Assembly: GCA_903772945.1 (NCBI GenBank)
Contig: CAICTM010000571.1
Coordinates: 1 to 58,849 of the forward strand
Length of the DNA: 58,849 nucleotides
DNA from: Seminavis robusta
Lineage: Eukaryota > Bacillariophyta > Bacillariophyceae > Naviculales > Naviculaceae
Direction: 5' to 3'
Made by a program: the position numbers and the translations under genes. Shown piece by piece: positions 52,520 through 58,849 of this stretch; positions within the stretch are counted from its first letter, which is position 1; each line of letters opens with the position of its first letter. A model generated the notes under the pieces. The model was not told the DNA's origin. It worked only from the letters and a program-made list of their open reading frames with translations, and ran no database searches.

Positions 52520-53037
52520 CGAATGATGATGATGATGATGATGATGACCATTGAGAATTTGCGGAAAAGCAAACCGACAAGATGCACAGCTTGGACTTAT
52601 TGACGACCGCCGACAAGAGATTCATGATCCTTTGTCAACACCATTGAGCTATGGATTCGATTCATATGCATCTTGAGGCCATCTTGGCACATGCCACCCC
52701 CGCGGGCGCAACTTTTGCGCAGCAATCAATCAATGAGGAAAGTGGTTTCGCCAGCGGACGGTGGGATTCGATGCTTGTGAAATGATCCAGCTATGCAAGG
52801 TCACCCTCTTTTGTAAGGTATCTTCGCGGATCATTTCCCTACTTCCTAAATCTCCTCTCTCACCGACTACAAAGCAAACAATGCGGAAGAAAAAGAAACG
52901 ACACAGCCAATCAGAACAGACGACAAGTCAGCGATGCATCAAATGTGAGGCACTTCTTTCTCTCTCCCTCTCTCTCTCTCTCGGCTACTGGTGTGGTGGC
53001 ATCTGGTTCTAACGAAAGAACGACTACCAAAGCAAAG
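52520..53037. other. Intergenic region with microsatellites
   Basis: There is no gene. A GAT microsatellite (about 52525-52549) follows the transporter stop, and a CT-rich run (52960-52982) precedes the next tentative gene. Confidence 0.55.
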
Positions 53038-53455
53038 ATGGCCGACGAGGACAATTTAGCCAGGGCTTGGCATTGGTGGCACGAGCAAATTTGGGGTGTG
53101 ACGGTCCCCAGCACAAGCTTCCCACAATTTACGATTCGTCACTGTTGGGAATTCGAGCGAGTGGTTCCCTTCAGCATTGAAGTGGACCCAGTGTGAGTGT
53201 TGCAAATTGATGCAATCAATCCAATAAGGAATCATGAAGATGTTTCCAATAATAGTGAAGAACAATGAAAACAGACAGTCAAACGTGCGGAAAACCCTTC
53301 AGAGGCTTGGTCAAAACCGGTCAGAGGCTTGGTCCTCAAAAAGGAGGTCGGGGTGCCATCTTTGGGCACAGTTCCTCCGACTCCTCGCGAAAGGGGGCTT
53401 AGCAAGCTAGTAGCAACCGCTCCCGCACTGCGAGCTGCTGAAAGTCCGAGGTAAA
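53038..53455 (+). CDS. Tentative small two-exon gene
   Basis: An ATG at 53038 (AAGATGGCC context) opens MADEDNLARAWHWWHEQIWG...FTIRHCWEFERVVPFSIEVD. The frame meets TGA directly within a donor-like GTGTGAGT at 53191-53198, the same donor type as in the C2-TerD gene. Acceptors GAAAACAG and CAGACAG at about 53272-53280 lie 80-90 bp on, the usual intron size here. Open frames of 45-60 codons follow in all three phases, so the exact junction cannot be chosen. For example PQKGGRGAIFGHSSSDSS or LKKEVGVPSLGTVPPTPRER may be the real continuation. No family is recognised. Confidence 0.35.
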
Positions 53456-53881
53456 CGGTTTCCATTTCGCACCCTGGCTACAGGTGCTGCCCCCTTCACA
53501 GCAGTCCTTGTGAACAGCACATTAAATGTAGGAAGCGATCACGAGAGGAAAGTAACCCGTGAACTTGGCATGAGACTTGTTCAAAGTAGTTCAATTTATA
53601 GGATTGGAAGTCGTCGTTTCCAAGGAAGCCGTCCGTCAGGTTGTGCAATGTGTCTCTGTGAAACCAGTTACCAAGCGGAGGAGGCGACAATGATGCCATT
53701 TTCTCGAACAGGTCGAACCGGTATTGTGTGCTATCAAACCATGCCACAGGACCCCTTGAAGCTGGCTAAGCGTCGACGGGAAACTAAGTTGTTTTCATGT
53801 GGGCACATCAGATATGTATGAAGCGCCCAACTATCAATACGCACATGCATTACGATCGTTTTTGCCTCCCCACGTCCCCCA
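53456..53881. other. Intergenic region with an uncertain minus-strand frame
   Basis: A minus-strand frame (about 53765-53496, WFDSTQYRFDLFEKMASL...GNWFHRDTLHNLTDGFL) looks more protein-like than random, but it begins after a stop and has no ATG; an AG acceptor precedes it. I cannot link it to another exon. Otherwise nothing is seen. Confidence 0.35.
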
Positions 53882-56111
53882 TTATAACTGAGACAATTCC
53901 GAAAAGAATGATGTATCAGCTCCAGATGCCCCCAGGGGATTTCCTTTTGCCAAACCAGGCATCTGCATGCGACTTCGCTTGTTATGCCGACGCTGCATTT
54001 TCTGTACTTCCTCTTCTCCCTTTTCCTTGATATTGGACAACCGAAGCATTGCCAGTTTCATCTTTTCTGATTTTGGTAGAGCATCCCATTCCTGGTTTAC
54101 TTCTTTGAATTCTTCTCCACAAGCATTCAGGAAAGCAAAGAAGTCAATCGGATCCACATAGCCAGTCCCAGCCATGTCCATGGCATCCCAAAGCCTGTTG
54201 AAGTCTTGCTCGCTCAGAAAGTCCAAGTGCAAATCATTCATCCATTTTGCCAAATCCTCCTTGCTAATGAGGCCATCTTGGCCACCAATGTGCTGGAAGG
54301 CTTCTGAGAGTTTTTGAGCTGATATTTCTCTGGCACTCTCACCAATGTCAATATTCCGAGCTAGTTGTTGGATGAATCTCTTTTTCATGCGCCTTTCCTG
54401 TTGCTTAAGTTGGCGAATGTGATATACCATTCCAACTGCCACCACCAGCAAGACTGGGGTAAGTGCAATGGCAACAATTGCAGCAACAGGCAAGCCCCCC
54501 TGATCAAGCTCTGGAAACTGAACATATCCACATTCCTTTCCTGTACCCCCATGCAAGGTGTAGAGATGGCTGATACTCCCTTGTCCATTGGGGCAGTACC
54601 CATAAGGGTCTTCTGGAAAACATGCCATGAGAGCTTGCATCCAAAAGTTTAGAGTCCGGACAAGAGAATCTAACGTAGCTGCACTTGTAAGGCTTTGTCA
54701 GGGGGCGTATGTAGTGGTGCAATAGGTCGTAGAAAGTCACATCTTCTGGTCTCAAAGTGTGCGCTCCCTTGCTTTTTGGATCTGTGCTAGTCCATCTCTC
54801 TGTCTCGCAACATTGTATGATTGTTGCCGCAAGCCTCTTCAGCTGAGACAAGGAAATGGCTCGATTTTCGGCCAGCGGTATAGGAAAAGGGCAAAACTCC
54901 TTGTACATCAAATCAATGCTCTGCCGACCCTCAGGAATAGCCATACAATGCACAACAGAACCCTCCTGAATATCACAATCAGCGATTTGATCCTCTACCG
55001 TTAGTTCCCGTCCGCGAAACATGAGGAACTGGGTTTCCACGGGTATTTTGGTCTTTCGCGCGATGGTCTGCTTCAATTCAAAGAGTGTGATCGTGCTTGT
55101 GGTCCGATACCATGGCATGGTTTCGCCAGACAATGTGCGGACGACAAAGGCATAGGGTGAATCCATGACCTTCAGTAGTGGTTGGAATGTCCTCTCGCAG
55201 ACATTGGGCATTACTTCGCGTAGACGGACAAAGCCATGCAGCTCTGCGTCCCCATGGGCTAACCTTTGAATCTTCATGGGCAAACCAGTCTTGCGTTCAA
55301 TGAGTCGTTTGATGCCATCCACAGTATCATATGGAGCCAGCGCAACTTCGAGGGATACGTATTCGTTCGAATCTATCTTTCCAGTCTCACCTTCTGTCGG
55401 ATTTTCGACATTGCACTTGAAAGAATCAACCTTGTTGTGTCTGGACAACAACTTCAATGGGATCACAATGATGCAGTGGATCAGTAGGACTGAGATTTCG
55501 GAAACTCGGTATCGATAGGGGAAGACCCCCATGAATGGCTCGGGTTCTGTTGTTGCACCAGGGCTAATCCCCTGCAATACGTGCAATGAGCCGATATCTT
55601 GGTTCAGAGTATTGAATAATTGTTCTGTGGAGATGCCTTCGCTGTTCCAACCGTCCGGGAGGTGCAAGACCCGCCAACCATTGATCACAAACAACAAGTG
55701 ACCCTTTTGGAACGTGGACCCAGAGAACGAGGGAATCCGCTGGACCCCCCGCAGCAAGTCGCCCACTGTCATGCACGCACGCACTGGGATTGCGGCCGTC
55801 ATGCGCTGTCCGTCCTTTCGCAGAAAGTGCACTTGTAGCAGCCGGAACTGGGCATCTTTCGGAAGTTTTTCATCCCAAAAGGTTTTCCAGTATTCTTCCC
55901 TTGCATCTGAGGCACAATATCTCAGATATCTCTCTGCTGTCCCACACGCAGTGGCCGTCACGGAGGAATAGTCTTGAAGTAGAATGCCTACTGTCGCATT
56001 GCTGTTTTTCGGTTCCGTGCCAGAGTTATTTTCGCTTGCTTCTTCTTCTTTAGGGCGCCGCCTTCGCGCATTCCACCAATCCATGCCCAACTTCTTTTTT
56101 GGAAACTTCAT
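53882..56111 (-). CDS. Ubiquitin-like / transmembrane / EF-hand-like protein, one frameshift
   Basis: From ATG 56111 the first frame runs to about 54690. A second frame continues to the stop at 53882, total about 740 aa. Three ubiquitin-like units appear: residues about 88-178 (LLQVHFLRKDGQRMTAAIPV...), about 252-312 (VSLEVALAPYDTVDGIKRLI) and a clear one at about 318-392 (FVVRTLSGETMPWYRTTSTI, ETQFLMFRGRELTVEDQIAD). The second frame has Cys-rich LMACFPEDPYGYCPNGQGS, a TM helix (AAIVAIALTPVLLVVAVGMVY) and a degenerate EF-hand pair (ISKEDLAKWMNDLHL, DAMDMAGTGYVDPIDFFAFL). The frames switch between 54630 and 54710, repairable by one base. A membrane-linked Ubl protein with a calcium-sensing cytosolic tail is inferred. 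No similar architecture is known to me. Confidence 0.7.
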
Positions 56112-57692
56112 GGCAACGTAAAGCAGTGATGATCGAAACTGGATTTTAATTTTAATGTAAGCTGGGTGCCTCTATGCTTGTTTGCTAACTCAGATTATGC
56201 ATGCTCGTACCGGTGCAGCACCACAGTACCTCACAAAGTTAGGAATTTCAGTCAGTCAAGCCATGTGTCGAGTGAATAACCAGCCAGAAGACCGCCATGC
56301 ACAACCCACACAGTCCCCCCCTCCCCGAAGTTACCTTTCGAGCATTGCGTACAGCATGCATGTTGGCCGTCTATGATGTAGTACTGTACCGTACCGGTAT
56401 GCAGAGCTGTATGAAGTAAGTAGACTAGTATTGCAGACGTGTTTTTAAACAATAAAAATAATGGGACAAGTAACAGTGATAAAAATAAGATATTTACGGT
56501 TCTCTGCCTGGAGCAGCTTCGCTTCCTGCACCCGGGAACTGTAGCTAACAGTGTGCATATCAGGCAGGGTAGGGGCACGGTAGGGGCATGGCAGGGGCAC
56601 GCAGAGCCAGAGTATTTGGAGCTCTCAGCCAAGACAGAAGAACGTCGGAGGCAGGCAGGCAGGCAGTCAAACAAGACAAAAACAAATACTCCAGTACCCT
56701 GCATTTGTTGAAGGCTTGTTTGCGACAAAGGAAGCCACTCCAGATACGGCGTGCGTCTAACTTGAGAACTTGTACTCTTTATTTAAAAAGATGTCATTCA
56801 TGCCCAAGCAAAGCCCAATGAACACATACCCACATGTAGACGGCCTAGCTGGTAGGAATTATAATCAATAATTCGAAAGATTGAAAGATACGACGTTGTA
56901 CATGATAAAGCTTCACTCGCATACCTGCCTGCCATAGCTTTGTCAGTTCCCAGGTGAGGACCTTCACTGGCTGAAGGCTGAAGAACCAGCTCTAGCTAGG
57001 ACGAGGTGTGGGTGGGTCTACTAGCTAGCTAGACTACCGTAGCTCTAGCTAACTATTGTAGTAGATTGTGCGAACTCCATTATGGTACCGGTCCTCCACT
57101 CGCAGACACGGTTTCCAAAGTTACCATGTTCCCGTAATAGTACGGTTCGGGCACAACTCACTGGGATCAAAGCCGCGACCAAGATAGATGACTATTGGCG
57201 ATGCACCTTCGAGATCGTGGACATTTACTTACTGCGATTGAAGTCACAAGAGAAAGACTTTCACACTTTCATCCGTCAGTGTCTGTTCCCAAAGGCAACA
57301 GGGGCTTAAAGCAGTCTTAGACACACTTGTAATCTTGGATAACCTCCTAAATGAAAAGACAAGAAGAGGTACTCTAATTTGTCCAGTGTAGATGTCTTCA
57401 AGAAGATATTAAATCTATTGGTTCATTACGACAATGAAGAGATCAAGGATGTTAAATGAATAGAGTTTCTGTTGACTTTTCGGTGACTCCCGTACTAGAT
57501 GCCCCTTAAATCCGACCACCTTCAACACCAGACTGAACGGTACTGGCGGATGGCGGTGTCAACGCAAAAATTGGAGAGGAACGCCAAGGTGGACAACAGC
57601 CAGTGCACTACCACCGGTATCATTGTTGTTGGAGTTTGGGTGTCCTTTACAGTATCATCTTCTATCCAGCTCGTCACCAGCTAGCTAGCACC
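56112..57692. other. Intergenic region (1.6 kb)
   Basis: No firm gene. A plus-strand frame 57082-57309 contains STVRAQLTGIKAATKIDDYW...CTFEIVDIYLLRLKSQEKDF, which could be a fragment of a larger lost protein. CTAGCTAGCTAG (57020-57030) and GGTACCGG words are present. Reported only as a possible relic. Confidence 0.4.
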
Positions 57693-58849
57693 ATGCCTCT
57701 CTCTCGAGCCCGAACGACCAACTCGGTTCCATCGAGGAGGAATCTGATGAGAGATGCGAGCTCTCGACGCAAGAATTTCGTGGCGGCTGCCAAGCAGGAC
57801 AAGTTAAAGGAGGAGGAACAGCAGCAGCAGCAGCAGCAGCAGCAATCATCGTCATCACCTCCCATTCCCATGTCGGGCATTCCCCAAAACGGTGGTCGCA
57901 CCGGTGCCATGGCCAACCAACGGTCTCAACGCTCCCGACGCTTTCGTGTGGGTTCGGCCGCCGCCGCGTTGAAATCGAATCTGCACAAAATCGTGTCGTC
58001 CAAAGACCGTGGAGTGCCCGTGGGCGACAGCAGCGATCATCGACGTCGCAGTGAAGCTCTAACGCGACGCAGTGGTGGTGGTGGATCGACCCGACGGTGC
58101 ATGACGACTGACGCGAGTTTTCGACGCTCGACAGGAAATTCCGATTTGCCACTTTCCGAAATTGCCGAGATTGCCAAGGAGGAGTTGTTTAGTATGGCTG
58201 AAATTGACGTGTCGTGGTTTGAAAATAAGGATGGAGAGGCTACACCGGTCGAAGACGCTATGGACGGCAGTGCTCCAAGAGCAGCAGAACAGACTCCAGG
58301 AGCCAAAGAAATTCCCAAGAGTCCCTGCGTGTTGCTCGCCCCACCGCCCAAAGACACGTCCAAAGAAGACGCACGTAAAAAACGCATCTCCGCTGAAAAG
58401 GATGTGATGAGACGGGGCAGCGGCAATCACAAGAGCCCGAAGCAACACTCCCGGATTGCCCGTTCCTTGAGGGCCCCGTCCTCCCGCAAACTACTCGGGG
58501 CCAAGCAACCCAGTATTCGATTGCGCAATAGTTCTGGCACAATGGAACACAACAATGGCAGACCTACTCGAAGCAAATCAATGGACATGACGTCCGCCAT
58601 GAATAATGACAGTGCTAGCCCTCGTAGGTCAAACTCCTCCTCCAAAAGTAAAGAACCGGAACCGGCGCAAAGTAATATTGATCTCTTGTCCATGTCCATT
58701 GACGACATTGGAGTGGACTACAGCAATCATCACGCACCGCAACCACCCAACAACAAGACACAACAGACACCCGTCACACCAAGAACGCTTCGGCGTAAAC
58801 GTAATCCGCCCAAAAAGGTACAGGATGCACTTTCCATGTCCATTGATGA
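57693..58849 (+). CDS. Basic Ser/Arg-rich protein with poly-Gln, runs off the window
   Basis: The ATG at 57693 (ACCATGCC) opens a frame with no stop up to the window end (385 codons plus two bases). It has poly-Gln (EEEQQQQQQQQQSSSS, CAG repeats), many R-x-x-S sites (SRRFRVGS, RRCMTTDASFRRST) and a possible short helical element (SEIAEIAKEELFSMAEIDVSW). LLSMSIDDIGVDY and ALSMSID are related motifs near the end. The composition suggests a disordered, phosphorylated regulator. No domain is recognised. The rest lies beyond the window, so the true length and any catalytic domain are unknown. Confidence 0.65.
   Translation, partial: MPLSRARTTNSVPSRRNLMRDASSRRKNFVAAAKQDKLKEEEQQQQQQQQQSSSSPPIPMSGIPQNGGRTGAMANQRSQRSRRFRVGSAAAALKSNLHKIVSSKDRGVPVGDSSDHRRRSEALTRRSGGGGSTRRCMTTDASFRRSTGNSDLPLSEIAEIAKEELFSMAEIDVSWFENKDGEATPVEDAMDGSAPRAAEQTPGAKEIPKSPCVLLAPPPKDTSKEDARKKRISAEKDVMRRGSGNHKSPKQHSRIARSLRAPSSRKLLGAKQPSIRLRNSSGTMEHNNGRPTRSKSMDMTSAMNNDSASPRRSNSSSKSKEPEPAQSNIDLLSMSIDDIGVDYSNHHAPQPPNNKTQQTPVTPRTLRRKRNPPKKVQDALSMSID

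Noticed and set aside
53510..53821. 103-codon plus-strand frame
   Set aside because: No ATG start and no recognised motif; it overlaps an equally open minus frame.
1..58849. CRISPR array, rRNA or tRNA genes
   Set aside because: No regularly spaced identical repeats with unique spacers, and no rRNA or tRNA sequence that I could recognise by eye; a tRNA scan would be needed to exclude a single tRNA.

Overview
The window looks like nuclear DNA of a diatom, most likely a raphid pennate. A small protein has a signal peptide followed by the diatom plastid-targeting tail (cleavage before F in KAFAP). The few introns are short (93-100 bp, GTGAGT or GTATGT...AG). A long Pro/Ser/Thr-rich secreted protein, LRR receptors with a SPQ...WL...FALATF cap module, 27-residue CPWD ankyrin arrays, and degenerate copia-like and Ty3-like elements all fit this group. 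A Seminavis-like genome is my best guess, but the species cannot be proven from the sequence.

Layout: (1) 0-2.6 kb: decayed copia-like gag on the minus strand, then simple repeats. (2) 2.9-6.1 kb: a BTB/BACK/SPRY-like gene with a 5'-truncated copy beside it. (3) 7.0-9.6 kb: a two-exon C2-TerD-TerD protein. (4) 9.8-12.8 kb: a membrane protein with an N-terminal TIR-like domain, one TM segment and an LRR ectodomain, split by one frameshift. (5) 13.1-22.4 kb: an ankyrin-repeat gene cut in two by a 7.8-kb Merlin/IS1595-type DNA transposon. The transposon has about 78-bp terminal inverted repeats, an 8-bp target duplication, a DDE transposase and a divergent second ORF. It is itself interrupted by a 4.4-kb Ty3-like LTR retrotransposon with 434-bp LTRs and a 6-bp target duplication. 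(6) 22.7-24.8 kb: a TCAGCA-motif cluster, the small plastid-targeted protein and a single-C2 protein. (7) 25.0-27.8 kb: a membrane protein with two solute-binding-protein (family 3) domains. (8) 28-38.5 kb: a multi-pass membrane protein, a HAD phosphatase, a secreted P/S/T-rich protein and the spindle-checkpoint protein MAD1. (9) 39.6-46.6 kb: a decayed ankyrin gene, a small basic protein with repeated RMPxR motifs, a relic gene and a membrane protein. (10) 47.9-58.8 kb: an acidic protein, a MULE-type transposase ORF, a BASS-family transporter, a tentative small gene, a Ubl-TM-EF-hand protein with one frameshift, and a basic Ser-rich gene running off the window.

The genes do not form a pathway; this is ordinary mixed eukaryotic order with long gene-poor stretches. 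The strongest new observations are the precise nested insertion (ankyrin gene < Merlin-like element < LTR element), the extra ORF carried by the Merlin-like element, and the TIR-TM-LRR protein whose domain order is the reverse of animal Toll-like receptors. Three otherwise good genes each carry one single-base-type frameshift, and the two LTRs differ largely by 1-bp indels, so assembly errors must be weighed against true decay.
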